Of a stretch of 63,164 nucleotides of DNA, positions 1 through 8,636 are shown piece by piece; position 1 is the first letter of the stretch, and each line of letters opens with the position of its first letter. Under the pieces are notes generated by a model, which was given only the letters and a program-made list of their open reading frames with translations, was not told where the DNA came from and ran no database searches. This DNA is from Candidatus Dormiibacterota bacterium (lineage in GTDB: Bacteria; Chloroflexota; Dormibacteria; Dormibacterales; Dormibacteraceae). A program made the position numbers and the translations under genes. The DNA is taken from assembly GCA_003169845.1 (NCBI GenBank), contig PNAG01000017.1, positions 195,028 through 258,191 on the forward strand, read 5' to 3'.

Positions 1-209
1 GCGTCGTTGTCGCCGACCATGACGATGATTCCGGGACCGACGATGGCGGCGAGCGTGAGCAGGCGGCGTCGCCAGGTCCGTCGCGGCGCCACGTCGCTGA
101 GGCGGATCGTGCCGAAGGCTCCGTGGATGTCGCCGAGGTGCGCCTCGTCCAGAACCGCTGACGTAGGGGTCAAGCGCGAGTCCTTCTCAAGCGGCTCGCG
201 CTCGCCCAC
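1..209 (-). CDS. Nramp-family divalent metal transporter, N-terminal part (runs off the left edge)
   Basis: Reading the minus strand from a GTG at 209 gives 69 codons that stay open to the window edge. A hydrophilic N-terminus of about 50 residues is followed by the start of a membrane segment containing GPGIIVMVGDND. This matches the first helix of Nramp (MntH-like) Mn/Fe transporters, whose metal-binding DxxGN-type motif lies there. The GTG follows the stop of the MgtE-N/CBS gene by only 6 bases, so the two are almost certainly co-transcribed. The family imports divalent metals with protons at the cytoplasmic membrane. Only the N-terminus is visible, so substrate specificity cannot be judged. 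Confidence 0.75.
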   Translation of the reverse strand, partial: MGEREPLEKDSRLTPTSAVLDEAHLGDIHGAFGTIRLSDVAPRRTWRRRLLTLAAIVGPGIIVMVGDND

Positions 210-215
210 CCGGGT

Positions 216-1523
216 CTATACCCCGCTGCTCGCTTCGACCCGATTACGCCAGCCCTCGGGTACGAGCGCCTCCATCAGGTCGTCTACGGAGATGGCGCCG
301 ATCAGGTTGCCGGCGGAATCGACCACCCCCAGGGCGATGAGGTTGTAGTCGGCCATCATCAACACCACGTCGGCAAAGTCGGCTGCGGTGCCGATGGAGC
401 AGTCGACCAGTTGCAGCTCTTCGACCTTGCGCGACCCCTCGACCCGCACCAGGTCGGCGACCGAGACGCTGCCGAGGAACTTTCCTCCCCCCGGTTCGGT
501 CACAAAGACGGAGTTGAGCAGCTGATGCGGGGACTTGTCATCGATCCGAACGGCTTCAATCGCCATTTCCACGGTCGAGCCGCGGTCGACCCAGACGTAG
601 TCCGGGCTCATGATCCCGCCGGCGGTGGTGGGATGGTACTGGAGGAGCTTCCGAAGCTTGTGCTGCTGGTTCGCCGACATGAGATTCAGCACGGGCAGCC
701 GCCGCTCCTGGTCGAGGTGCCCGAGTAGGTCCGCGGCGTCGTCGGGGGCCATGCGGTCGAGCACGCGCGCCGCCTCTTCATTAGAACGCGTCTTGATGAA
801 CTCTTCCTGGTGCTCCGGGTCGAGCTCCTCGAACACGTCGGCCGTGAGCTCCACGTCGCCTTCAACCGCCTTGATGATCTCCTCGCCTTCGGCGTGCGAG
901 GCCCCCTCGACGATGTCCGCGATCTGCGCGGGATGCAGGCGGCGCAAGCGCTGCAGCGGCATGAGCAGCTTGGCGGTCGGGACATGGCCCATGAATGGCT
1001 GCACGTCCTTCCAGTCGAGAATCGCGTGGCGGCGCAGGTCGGGCCTGCCGCGCCTGGGAACCAGGCGGCGCAGCATCGCCTGCGGGCTGCGATCGATGCC
1101 CTGCAGCTGCCAGCCGTCCTCGCCATGCGCGAGCACCAGGTCATGGGCCTGCACGATGCGGCCGCGTGCGACGTCCACGAGGTGGCGGCCCAGTACGTCG
1201 GCGGCCAGCAGCACCTCGCCGGGCCGGCGCTGGAAAGGCTGCGTTTGAAGGGTGTGGGTGTTGAGGCGCACCGCGCCCGGCTCGAGCTTCTCGATCAAAT
1301 CCTTGCCGACGAAAACGTCCTGCGCGCCGACGCGCACCTTCAGGCCGGTGATCGGCGGATACCCGCCTTCGGCGAGCTTGACGATGAAGTCCTCTACCTT
1401 CCCGACCTCCGCGCCCGCCGGGTTCAACACCGGGCTGCGGAGCACCTGCGTCAACATCAGCCTGCGCTTGTCACGCGGCTTGCCGGTGTGGTCAACGTGC
1501 CCGTTCTGCTCGTTCTCTGTCAT
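216..1523 (-). CDS. Soluble PRC-barrel / MgtE N-domain / CBS-pair protein (metal-sensing partner)
   Basis: A protein of 435 residues if started at the ATG at 1523, which has AAAGGGA six bases upstream. A start eight codons further up (1547) has no Shine-Dalgarno. Two PRC-barrel-like segments come first (about residues 25-70 and 100-150). An MgtE intracellular N-domain follows (about 190-290, with the [11 protein letters not shown] and [13 protein letters not shown] motifs), then a pair of CBS domains (about 300-425). The MgtE membrane domain is absent. In MgtE the N-domain and CBS pair gate the channel in response to Mg. Here the same parts are soluble and sit in an operon with an Nramp transporter, so a role sensing metal or nucleotide for that transporter is the natural inference. 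Confidence 0.82.
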   Translation of the reverse strand: MTENEQNGHVDHTGKPRDKRRLMLTQVLRSPVLNPAGAEVGKVEDFIVKLAEGGYPPITGLKVRVGAQDVFVGKDLIEKLEPGAVRLNTHTLQTQPFQRRPGEVLLAADVLGRHLVDVARGRIVQAHDLVLAHGEDGWQLQGIDRSPQAMLRRLVPRRGRPDLRRHAILDWKDVQPFMGHVPTAKLLMPLQRLRRLHPAQIADIVEGASHAEGEEIIKAVEGDVELTADVFEELDPEHQEEFIKTRSNEEAARVLDRMAPDDAADLLGHLDQERRLPVLNLMSANQQHKLRKLLQYHPTTAGGIMSPDYVWVDRGSTVEMAIEAVRIDDKSPHQLLNSVFVTEPGGGKFLGSVSVADLVRVEGSRKVEELQLVDCSIGTAADFADVVLMMADYNLIALGVVDSAGNLIGAISVDDLMEALVPEGWRNRVEASSGV

Positions 1524-1598
1524 GGATCCCTTTATTCCCTCGACCATCGGGTGGCCGGCGCCCGCCCATTATCCCGCGTGGCTTAGGATCGGAACCTG

Positions 1599-2303
1599 AT
1601 GGGGGCACGGGTCGACGGCTACCGCGCGGAGCTGAGGGCGCTCGAGGATTGGGAGCCATACCTCAAGAAGCATTCCGGGCTGCCAGGCCCGCGGGCGAAC
1701 CTCGAGCTCGTCGAAGCGGTGGGCGACGAGGCGGACGCCGACCGGCTGTGGCGGCTATCGGCTTCCAAGGACGAGTTTCTCGCGCTGTGCGGCACGGCGG
1801 GACTTGGCAAGGTGGCGCTGATGGAGCCGGCGACCGTGATGACCTGGCTCCGCGAGCTGGCCTCCGACCCTCGCTGGCGTGTGCGCGAGGGTGTCGCCAT
1901 CGCGCTGCAGCGCATCGGCCGCGAGAGCATGCCCCACCTGCTGGCCGAGATGCAGGCGTGGTCGGGCGAGGAACCATATGTGCAGCGCGCCGCAGCCGCG
2001 GGCCTTTGCGAACCTGCGCTGCTGAAGGAAAGCGAGCACGCCGTGCAGGTGCTCATCATCCTGGACCAGATCACGACCTCGGTTGCTGCGAACCGCGATC
2101 GCAAGCACGATGGATTCCGAGTCCTGCGCCAGGCGCTCGGCTACTGCTGGAGCGTAGCGGCCGCGGCTGCGCCGGAGAATGCCCAGCCGTATTTCGAGAA
2201 ATGGATGCAGTCCAGGGACAAGGACGTGGCCTGGATCATGAAGACCAATCTCAGCAAGGCGCGCATGGCCGGCCTCCGCGAGGAGCTCGCGCCGGCGAAG
2301 TGA
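1599..2303 (+). CDS. HEAT-repeat protein
   Basis: 234 residues, mostly helical, with HEAT/DNA-alkylation-repeat-like stretches such as [18 protein letters not shown] and [15 protein letters not shown]. It is divergent from the MgtE-N/CBS gene with about 75 bases between the starts, so the two promoters must share that gap. Its TGA overlaps the ATG of the phosphoketolase gene (TGATG), indicating translational coupling. HEAT repeats are protein-binding scaffolds. No catalytic motif is visible and the partner is unknown, although coupling to phosphoketolase suggests co-regulation. The start is the first ATG after the divergent gap and no strong ribosome site is seen. Confidence 0.72.
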   Translation: MGARVDGYRAELRALEDWEPYLKKHSGLPGPRANLELVEAVGDEADADRLWRLSASKDEFLALCGTAGLGKVALMEPATVMTWLRELASDPRWRVREGVAIALQRIGRESMPHLLAEMQAWSGEEPYVQRAAAAGLCEPALLKESEHAVQVLIILDQITTSVAANRDRKHDGFRVLRQALGYCWSVAAAAAPENAQPYFEKWMQSRDKDVAWIMKTNLSKARMAGLREELAPAK

Positions 2304-4660
2304 TGGCGAGGCAACCACTCGGCGAGGAGGAGCTGCGCCTCATCCACGCGTACTGGCGGGCGGCGAACTACATCTCGGTCGGCCAGATCTACCTGCTGAA
2401 CAACCCTCTGCTGCTCGAGGCTCTGAAGCTGGAGGACATCAAGCCGAGGCTGCTCGGCCACTGGGGCACCACGCCGGGCCTCAACCTCATCTACGCCCAC
2501 GCCAACCGCGTGATCAAGAATCGAGACCTCGACGCGATCTACATCATGGGGCCGGGTCATGGCGGCCCGGGGGCGGTCGCGAATGCGTACCTCGAAGGCA
2601 CCTACAGCGAGGTCTACCCGGACATCACCGCAGACGCCGCCGGCATGAGGAAGCTCTTCCGGCAGTTCTCGTTTCCAGGCGGCATCCCGAGCCACGTCGC
2701 ACCCGAGACGCCCGGATCCATACACGAAGGCGGCGAGCTGGGCTACGCGCTCCTTCACGCCTACGGCGCGGCTTTCGACAACCCGAACCTCACCGTCTTC
2801 TGCATCGTCGGAGACGGCGAGGCGGAGACCGGCCCGCTGGCGGCCAGCTGGCACTCGAACAAGTTCTTGAACGCCCGGCGCGACGGCGCCGTGCTGCCGA
2901 TCCTTCACCTGAACGGATACAAGATCGCCAACCCGACCGTGCTCGCCCGGATCCCGGAGCCTGAGCTGCGCGCCCTCCTGGAGGGTTATGGGCATGCACC
3001 GATCTTCGTTACGGGCGACGAGCCGGATTCGGTGCACCAGCAGCTGGCGGCGGCATTCGAGGAGGCTCTCGATCAGATAGCCGGGATTCAAGAAGTCGCC
3101 CGCGCCAAGGGCAAGACGGCGCGCCCTCGCTGGCCAATGGTCGTGCTGCGCACGCCCAAGGGGTGGACCGGGCCCAGGATCGTGGACGGACAGCAGGTCG
3201 AGGGCACGTTCCGCGCGCACCAGGTACCGGTCACCGACTTCAAGTCCAAGCCGGACCACGTGCGGATCCTCGAAGACTGGATGCGCAGCTACCGTCCTGA
3301 GGAGCTGTTTGACGCATCCGGCAGCCTGGTGCCCGAGTTGGCGGCCCTCCCGCCGCGCGGCGCGCGCCGGATGAGCGCGAATCCTCACGCCAACGGCGGA
3401 GAGCTGCTGAAGGATCTGCGCCTCCCCGACTTCCGGTCGTACGCCGTGCCGGTGGACAAGCCGGGCACCACGACCGGCGAGGCGACTCGCGTGCTGGGCG
3501 CATACCTACGCGACGTGATCCGCGACAACCCGGACAACTTCAGGCTCATGGGTCCCGACGAGACCTCATCGAACCGCCTCCAGTCGGTGTTCGAGGTGAC
3601 CAACCGCGCATGGGACGCAGAGCTGGAGCCGAATGACGACCACCTCGCCGCGGACGGACGGGTGATGGAGGTGCTGAGCGAGCACCTGTGCGAGGGTTGG
3701 CTCGAGGGCTACCTGCTTACGGGCCGTCACGGGCTGTTCAACTGCTACGAGGCGTTCATCCACATCATCGACTCGATGTTCAACCAGCACGCGAAGTGGT
3801 TGAAGGTGACGCGTCAGATCCGTTGGCGCCGGCCGATCGCGTCGCTCAACTACCTCCTGTCATCCCATGTCTGGCGCCAGGACCACAACGGGTTCTCCCA
3901 TCAGGATCCCGGATTCATCGATCACGTCATGAACAAGAAGGCGGAGGTGATCCGGGTGTATCTCGCACCGGATGCCAACACCCTACTGTCTGTCGCGGAC
4001 CACTGCCTGCGCAGCCGGAACTACGTGAACGTGATCGTCGCCGGCAAGCAGCCCGCGCTCAACTACCTCGCGATGGACGAGGCGATCGCGCACTGCACGC
4101 GGGGACTCGGCATCTGGGATTGGGCGAGCAGCGACGCCGGCAGCGAGCCCGACGTCGTGCTTGCGTGCGCCGGCGACGTCCCGACGCTCGAGGTCCTCGC
4201 CGCCACCGATCTGATCCGGCAGCACGTGCCGGCGCTGAAGGTTCGCGTCGTGAACGTGGTCGACCTCATGCGCCTGCAGCCTCCGAGCGAGCACCCGCAC
4301 GGATTGTCGGACGCGGAGTTCGACGACATCTTCACGCGCGACAGGCCGGTGGTCTTCGCCTACCACGGCTACCCGTGGCTGGTGCACCGTCTCACCTATC
4401 GCCGCACCAACCACAACAACATCCACGTCCGGGGATACAAGGAAGAGGGCACGACGACCACGCCGTTCGACATGGTCATGCTCAACGACCTGGACCGCTT
4501 CCACCTGGTGATGGACGTGATCGACAGGGTTCCCGGGCTGGGCTCGAGGGCGGCGCACACGCGCCAGCTGATGGTCGACGAGCGGCTGAGGCACCGGCAG
4601 TACACACGGGACCACGGAGAGGACCCGCCTGACATCAGCGACTGGACCTGGCCTTATTAA
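2303..4660 (+). CDS. xfp: Phosphoketolase (xylulose-5-phosphate/fructose-6-phosphate)
   Basis: 785 residues, the usual size for this family (about 790-825). It is thiamine-diphosphate dependent and cleaves xylulose-5-P or fructose-6-P with phosphate to acetyl-phosphate plus glyceraldehyde-3-P or erythrose-4-P. Visible motifs are GPGHGGPG, the ThDP-binding [19 protein letters not shown] and [11 protein letters not shown]. The frame is open for 218 codons upstream, but that part is the shadow of the HEAT-repeat gene; the ATG at 2303 begins the homologous [11 protein letters not shown]. Acetate kinase follows after 2 bases, giving a phosphoketolase-acetate kinase shunt that makes ATP from sugar phosphates. 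Confidence 0.95.
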   Translation: MARQPLGEEELRLIHAYWRAANYISVGQIYLLNNPLLLEALKLEDIKPRLLGHWGTTPGLNLIYAHANRVIKNRDLDAIYIMGPGHGGPGAVANAYLEGTYSEVYPDITADAAGMRKLFRQFSFPGGIPSHVAPETPGSIHEGGELGYALLHAYGAAFDNPNLTVFCIVGDGEAETGPLAASWHSNKFLNARRDGAVLPILHLNGYKIANPTVLARIPEPELRALLEGYGHAPIFVTGDEPDSVHQQLAAAFEEALDQIAGIQEVARAKGKTARPRWPMVVLRTPKGWTGPRIVDGQQVEGTFRAHQVPVTDFKSKPDHVRILEDWMRSYRPEELFDASGSLVPELAALPPRGARRMSANPHANGGELLKDLRLPDFRSYAVPVDKPGTTTGEATRVLGAYLRDVIRDNPDNFRLMGPDETSSNRLQSVFEVTNRAWDAELEPNDDHLAADGRVMEVLSEHLCEGWLEGYLLTGRHGLFNCYEAFIHIIDSMFNQHAKWLKVTRQIRWRRPIASLNYLLSSHVWRQDHNGFSHQDPGFIDHVMNKKAEVIRVYLAPDANTLLSVADHCLRSRNYVNVIVAGKQPALNYLAMDEAIAHCTRGLGIWDWASSDAGSEPDVVLACAGDVPTLEVLAATDLIRQHVPALKVRVVNVVDLMRLQPPSEHPHGLSDAEFDDIFTRDRPVVFAYHGYPWLVHRLTYRRTNHNNIHVRGYKEEGTTTTPFDMVMLNDLDRFHLVMDVIDRVPGLGSRAAHTRQLMVDERLRHRQYTRDHGEDPPDISDWTWPY

Positions 4661-4662
4661 GG

Positions 4663-5766
4663 ATGAGGGTCCTCGTCGTCAACGCTGGGTCGAGCTCGCT
4701 CAAGGTGAGCCTTGTCGGCGCGGACGACCAGGTGAGCGCGGAGCAGGAGTTCGCGATGTCCGGCGGCCAGCTCGACGACAACAAGCTCGACGCGACCGTC
4801 CACGCCATGGGCCAGGTCGATGCGGTCGGGCACCGCGTCGTACACGGGGGGCCGCGATACCCCCAGTCGGTTCGGATCGACGCGGAGGTGATCCGCTATC
4901 TCATCACGATCACCGACCTCGCACCTCTTCACATCCCGGCGTCGCTGGCCGGCATCGCCGCAATCCGCGAGCTGATGGCGCGGACGCCGGAGGTCGCCTG
5001 CTTCGACACGGCCTTCCACGCGAGCATGCCGGCGGCGGCCTCGACCTATGCGATTCCGCTGGAATGGCGCCAGCGATTCGGCGTCCGCCGCTACGGGTTC
5101 CACGGCTTTTCGCACGCATACGCGGCGAGGCGTGCAGCGCAGCTGCTCAGCAGCCCGGGAACGGGACTGAAGGTCGTCACCTGCCATTTGGGGTCGGGCG
5201 CGTCAGTCGCGGCGGTCTGGGGTGGCCGTTCGATGGACACGTCGATGGGATTCACGCCACTGGAAGGCCTGGTCATGGCCACGCGGTCGGGCAGCATCGA
5301 CCCGGGGTTGGTTCTCTGGCTGCAGAAGCACGCCGGCATCACCGACGCGGAGATGATGGAGACGCTCGACCGCCACTCGGGTCTCGAGGCGCTGGCGGGC
5401 ACCGGTGACATGCGGGAGGTGCTGAAGAGGCTGTCCGCGGGCGACGAGGACGCCCGCCTGGCCTTCGACGTCTACGTGCACCGCCTCCGCGCCTGCATCG
5501 CTTCGATGGCCGCTGCGATGGGAGGGCTGGACGTGCTCGTCTTCACCGGGGGCGTGGGAGAGAACGCGGCACCTGTGCGGGCGGCAACCGTGTCAGGTCT
5601 GAGATTTCTCGGCCTCGAGATCGACCATGAGCTGAACGCAAACCTGGTCGCAGACGCCGACATCAGCTCGCCGTCCGCCGCGGTCCCGACCCTGGTCGTC
5701 AAAGCTCACGAAGACATAGAGGTCGCGCGCGAGGTACGCCGGGTGCTTGCTTCGAAAGAAAGCTAG
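4663..5766 (+). CDS. ackA: Acetate kinase
   Basis: 367 residues, slightly shorter than the usual 390-400. It interconverts acetyl-phosphate + ADP with acetate + ATP in the cytoplasm. The ASKHA-fold motifs are all present: NAGSSSLK at the N-terminus, the FDTAFHASMP segment, HLGSGASV, DTSMGFTPLEGL and FTGGVGENA. It starts 2 bases after the phosphoketolase stop, with AGG in the junction, so the pair is an operon and acetyl-phosphate is passed directly from one enzyme to the next. The 3' end overlaps by a few bases the end of the convergent DUF385 remnant. Confidence 0.95.
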   Translation: MRVLVVNAGSSSLKVSLVGADDQVSAEQEFAMSGGQLDDNKLDATVHAMGQVDAVGHRVVHGGPRYPQSVRIDAEVIRYLITITDLAPLHIPASLAGIAAIRELMARTPEVACFDTAFHASMPAAASTYAIPLEWRQRFGVRRYGFHGFSHAYAARRAAQLLSSPGTGLKVVTCHLGSGASVAAVWGGRSMDTSMGFTPLEGLVMATRSGSIDPGLVLWLQKHAGITDAEMMETLDRHSGLEALAGTGDMREVLKRLSAGDEDARLAFDVYVHRLRACIASMAAAMGGLDVLVFTGGVGENAAPVRAATVSGLRFLGLEIDHELNANLVADADISSPSAAVPTLVVKAHEDIEVAREVRRVLASKES

Positions 5767-5951
5767 ACGCGTTCGAAGACGACGATCGGGAGTACGCGCT
5801 TGGTCAGGTCCTGCTGCTGCTCCAGGTAGGGCAGCGATTTCGCGAGCTCATCGCGCTCCTCGGACCTGGCCGTCTGAGCACGAACCTCGAAGCGATCCGG
5901 GCCGAGCTCAATGGTGGCGGTGGGATGAGCGAGGAGGTTGTGCTGGGGCAA
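5763..5951 (-). pseudogene. Truncated deazaflavin (F420)-dependent nitroreductase-family (DUF385/Ddn-like) remnant
   Basis: About 62 residues remain, beginning around HNLLAHPTATIELGPD and ending with LTKRVLPIVVFERV. This is the C-terminal half of Ddn/DUF385 proteins, which bind coenzyme F420. The N-terminal half is missing: an in-frame TAG lies about nine codons upstream and the next sequence belongs to a different, lower-GC exported-protein gene. The truncation point near 5950-5970 is therefore a likely boundary of the accessory block. A functional short protein cannot be excluded but is unlikely. Confidence 0.6.
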
Positions 5952-5967
5952 GGTTAATGACCGGCGG

Positions 5968-7092
5968 TCAAGCTATGTGGGCCACCCGCAGCGAAAGATG
6001 AGGGCCGCCGTAGTAGAGATCGGAGCCACACAGCGCGATTCCGCCTGGACTTTGAGTGAGGTCCGGGGAAACGATTGCGGTTCGGCTACCCAGACGGGCA
6101 GTGACAGCTCCCAGGCTTCCGCCCAGCCAAATCGTGATCTGCCCGTTGGCCCACAACGGAGCGACGTTCGCGGTCTGCGCCAATGTGCGAGCGGAACCCC
6201 CCGGTACCACCACCTCCTGGATGTCATTCACGGTGGCATCAGTGGATGCAGTGATCCATACCGCACGGGCCGAGGTGAGGACCGCCTCATACACAACCGA
6301 ACCAGTCGCGAGATGAGAAAGCTGCTCGGTTGCCATATCCAAGAGCAGCGGCTCTCCTCCCCGCCCAAACCACGTTTCTGATGCGTGGCGCGGATCGCGA
6401 CTATTATCCAGGAACAGTAGTGCTCCACCAGAAGCGGAGGGGTAAACCGGATATGTGCCGGCGGGCACCTTGAGTTGGGTGGTCGCTCCGGAGTTCACGT
6501 CATAGCGTAGTAAGACCTTACTGCCACCATTCATCAGCTCATCCCAAACGATGAACCCGTCACCAACCGTCGGAAACGGCAACTCGCTCAACTCGGTGGA
6601 GTTGGTGCCGCTTGCGACCACGACTGCCCGTCCGGTGGTTATCTGGACGCCATAAACAGACCAGGCAGCAAGCGGACTCAATTGCTCGCCGGCCTGCCTG
6701 TATACCGCGAATGCCGCCCACTGGCCGGACATGCTGATGGGCCCGATGCTTCCGGTCAGAGCCAGCAACTTGCGCGGCTGGAAAGCCGACAGACTCGTTG
6801 CGTAAAGCGTGTACATCGGGCCATCGGCGAAGACCAGGTCAGTCGACGAACAAGCCATGTTTCCGCCAATGCCCGGTGCGTATCCCGACACGAGCTCTCG
6901 CGGAGAAGGGTCGAAGTACGGCGAAGGCATGGAGGCCGGCGTTGCCGTGACGGATGGCGACGGAGCCGAGGCCGAATCTTGGAGCCAGCCACAGGCTGGC
7001 CCCAAGATTGCCCCTAACACGGCGCTCGCGAAACAGATCCTGAACGTCCGCGACCGATTCCACGCAGCGCCAACAGCGCGACTTACTACCAA
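5968..7092 (-). CDS. Exported (possibly lipo-) protein, beta-propeller-like
   Basis: 374 residues. The N-terminus has a hydrophobic stretch ending near LGPAC, which could be a non-canonical lipobox, followed by a Ser/Pro/Thr-rich linker. The rest is a run of beta-rich repeats with recurring patterns such as GGNMACSSTDLVFADG and LALTGSIGPISMSGQW, suggesting a propeller-like fold. No enzymatic motif is recognised. The TTG start overlaps the last bases of the upstream peptidase gene, so the two form one operon. Codon use is less GC-biased than in the flanking backbone genes. Function unknown. Confidence 0.6.
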   Translation of the reverse strand: MVVSRAVGAAWNRSRTFRICFASAVLGAILGPACGWLQDSASAPSPSVTATPASMPSPYFDPSPRELVSGYAPGIGGNMACSSTDLVFADGPMYTLYATSLSAFQPRKLLALTGSIGPISMSGQWAAFAVYRQAGEQLSPLAAWSVYGVQITTGRAVVVASGTNSTELSELPFPTVGDGFIVWDELMNGGSKVLLRYDVNSGATTQLKVPAGTYPVYPSASGGALLFLDNSRDPRHASETWFGRGGEPLLLDMATEQLSHLATGSVVYEAVLTSARAVWITASTDATVNDIQEVVVPGGSARTLAQTANVAPLWANGQITIWLGGSLGAVTARLGSRTAIVSPDLTQSPGGIALCGSDLYYGGPHLSLRVAHIA

Positions 7093-8012
7093 AGGATCGC
7101 GTCAATCAGAGGGTGATTGTGGACAGCCGCCCAGATGTTCTCGTAGTACTGCGTGTACCTCTGAGACCCTGTGTAGCTGTACTTGACCGCTGAATCGGTG
7201 ATCGAGATGTATGAACCACTGCTCGAGTACGCATAAGCAGCGATGTAGTGCCGGATGTATACGCCGCTCCACTGGCTGATGGGGTACCGGTACGCCCCCA
7301 CAATTGGGTCGTACCCGTAAGTCGCGATGTTGTAAATGGGAGAGTCCTTGTACCAGATGTCGTCCACCGTGTAGTTCAGGAGGTCAGTAACGCCATTGGT
7401 GCTTCCGGCGGGACTGCCAAGCGTCTGCCAAACGTATGTGTTCTGTGACTGGTGCCTGTTCAGCGAGTAGGGCATGTATGTGCGGTCCGTCCCATTTGAC
7501 GACGTGGTCCGCATCTCTTGGGTCAGGCCAGTAGCGTAGGGGTAGGACCCGGTGCCGATCGCGATATTGACTCCATATGCGCCCAGGGCGTTATGCCCCA
7601 CGGTCGGCCCACACTGGTAGCCGTAATAGCCGTTGGGTTCGTTTGTGTTGTAGTCGGGTACCGAAGCGGACGCCGGAGGTCCGCAGAGCGTAGAAGTTGT
7701 AGTCGGGCACAGCAGGGTCTTCACACTCCCCTGTGACAAGCCCAAAGGAACGTAGGCGCGCGATGCTGGTGTGCCGAACGCCACCGCGACTCGTGACAGG
7801 CCCTGGAGCTTGTTGGCGTAGATCTGAGATTGAGCCAATGTCCAGGTGGCTGATTGTGATGGTCCACTCGGGTTCGTTCCGCCGTTCGTCACGCCGGTTG
7901 GTGTGCCATTCCCACCTGACGAGGCCAGGACCGATGTGCCACTCATGCCGAAGGAACCTGCCAGTGCCACCGTGACAACCAAAGTAACGAATCTCCGGAC
8001 ATAGATTCGCAT
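7086..8012 (-). CDS. Secreted C39-like (papain-fold) cysteine peptidase
   Basis: 308 residues with a clear signal peptide (MRIYVRRFVTLVVTVALAGS, cleavage probably near VLASS), so it is exported. The second half has the C39-like layout: a Gln-Cys pair in YQCGPTVGHN (oxyanion Gln and nucleophile Cys), a His in YIRHYIAAYAY, and an Asp in SITDSA completing the triad. This resembles peptidase_C39_2 proteins rather than bacteriocin-exporter C39 domains, because no ABC transporter domain is attached. AGGAGG lies 8 bases before the ATG, confirming the start. Two 21-bp direct repeats lie just upstream and may control the operon. Confidence 0.68.
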   Translation of the reverse strand: MRIYVRRFVTLVVTVALAGSFGMSGTSVLASSGGNGTPTGVTNGGTNPSGPSQSATWTLAQSQIYANKLQGLSRVAVAFGTPASRAYVPLGLSQGSVKTLLCPTTTSTLCGPPASASVPDYNTNEPNGYYGYQCGPTVGHNALGAYGVNIAIGTGSYPYATGLTQEMRTTSSNGTDRTYMPYSLNRHQSQNTYVWQTLGSPAGSTNGVTDLLNYTVDDIWYKDSPIYNIATYGYDPIVGAYRYPISQWSGVYIRHYIAAYAYSSSGSYISITDSAVKYSYTGSQRYTQYYENIWAAVHNHPLIDAILW

Positions 8013-8028
8013 GGCCTAATCCTCCTGT

Positions 8029-8074
8029 TTAACGTCTGCCGTGGATCAGCAGCTTAACGTTTGCCGTAGATCAG
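8029..8074. repeat. Two 21-bp tandem repeats upstream of the C39-like peptidase gene
   Basis: The units at 8029-8049 and 8054-8074 match at 19 of 21 positions (consensus TTAACGTYTGCCGTRGATCAG) with a 25-bp period. They end about 17 bases upstream of the peptidase start codon, where a promoter or operator would be expected, so they are candidate regulator-binding sites. Confidence 0.55.
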
Positions 8075-8129
8075 TTGCGGCGTTCAATTAGCGGCTCGGT
8101 AAAATCGACGGACAGAGTCCAGTGGCACC

Positions 8130-8255
8130 CTTTTGGCGGGACCCTGGACCCTCGGGCGAGGGGTTGGTCCTCAGCAGTGAGCCAGCGTCTTGGCATCGAC
8201 CGCGTCGTTCTTCACCCGCGCCGCGGAGATGGCTTTGGTGGCCAAGGGATGAGCC
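8130..8255 (-). pseudogene. IS110-family transposase remnant (N-terminal part)
   Basis: The minus strand reads HPLATKAISAARVKND and then AVDAKTLAH. This is the characteristic DEDD-domain stretch of IS110/IS116/IS902 transposases (HPLxTKAIxxxKxKTDxxDAxxLA). A TGA follows at 8171-8173 where the family would read HLLRT. Two missing bases restore LLRTN, so the gene is frameshifted. No upstream or downstream remainder of the transposase is joined to it. Dead fragment. Confidence 0.5.
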
Positions 8256-8460
8256 GTCGTGGTCGACCTGTTCAGCAATCGCGGTCGAGAGCTGCTTGTT
8301 CGTCTGATTGATGGGGTGTCGCTCGAGATCGTGTTCGCCGAGCGCGAGATCTAGGAATGATCAGGGACCACGACCGAGTCCGACGTTTGCTGCCGATACC
8401 CGGTATCGGGCCCATCATTGCGGCGACCCCCGATTTGAGGCGTGGTGTTCGCCTTCTGTA
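8256..8460 (+). pseudogene. IS110-family transposase remnant (C-terminal part, opposite strand)
   Basis: The plus strand reads RELLVRLIDGVSLEIVFAER, a stop, and then in another frame MIRDHDRVRRLLPIPGIGPI. The latter matches the helical linker and the IPGIGPxTA motif of the IS110 C-terminal transposase domain. It is on the opposite strand to the neighbouring N-terminal fragment, so at least one inversion or two separate insertions occurred. It ends a few bases before the tRNA-derived repeat at 8466. Confidence 0.42.
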
Positions 8461-8465
8461 AGGAA

Positions 8466-8513
8466 TGGTGCCCCGCGAGGGACTCGAACCCCCGACCCTC
8501 TGCTTAGAAGGCA
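8466..8513 (-). repeat. Left attachment-site copy: 3' half of tRNA-Arg(TCT)
   Basis: These 48 bases are identical to 14337-14384, the CCA end through the anticodon loop of the intact tRNA-Arg gene. The 5' half of the tRNA is missing here. A duplicated tRNA 3' end at the far side of a gene block is the expected product of tyrosine-recombinase integration into a tRNA gene. Confidence 0.8.
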
Positions 8514-8563
8514 CTGCGTCTAGGCGTTGGGGAGAATTCGGATTCAAACTGAGTGTCTGCTTA

Positions 8564-8620
8564 GTAGATGTAGGTGTACTCATACAAATCTTGCTCGTGA
8601 ATGACTCTCAGCGCTCTTAC
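8564..8620. repeat. Imperfect ~60-bp repeat, copy A
   Basis: Copy A shares blocks GTAGATGTA, ACTCA-ACAAATCT and CTCTCAGCGCTC-TAC, in the same order and orientation, with 10809-10869. A four-base length difference lies in the middle. It lies just upstream of the gene at 8637. Confidence 0.5.
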
Positions 8621-8636
8621 CATGGGACTGTCGTAG

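Noticed and set aside
1649..2302. Upstream extension of the phosphoketolase frame giving a 1,003-residue protein
   Set aside because: The first 218 codons are Arg/Ala/Gly-rich antisense-like shadow of the HEAT-repeat gene; phosphoketolase homology begins at the ATG at 2303.
5968..8012. Inclusion of the two exported-protein genes in the tRNA-bounded element
   Set aside because: They lie outside the left repeat at 8466; they may be foreign DNA but not part of that insertion.
8466..8513. Second functional tRNA-Arg gene
   Set aside because: Only the 3' half is present; no acceptor 5' strand or D-arm can be formed from the following sequence.
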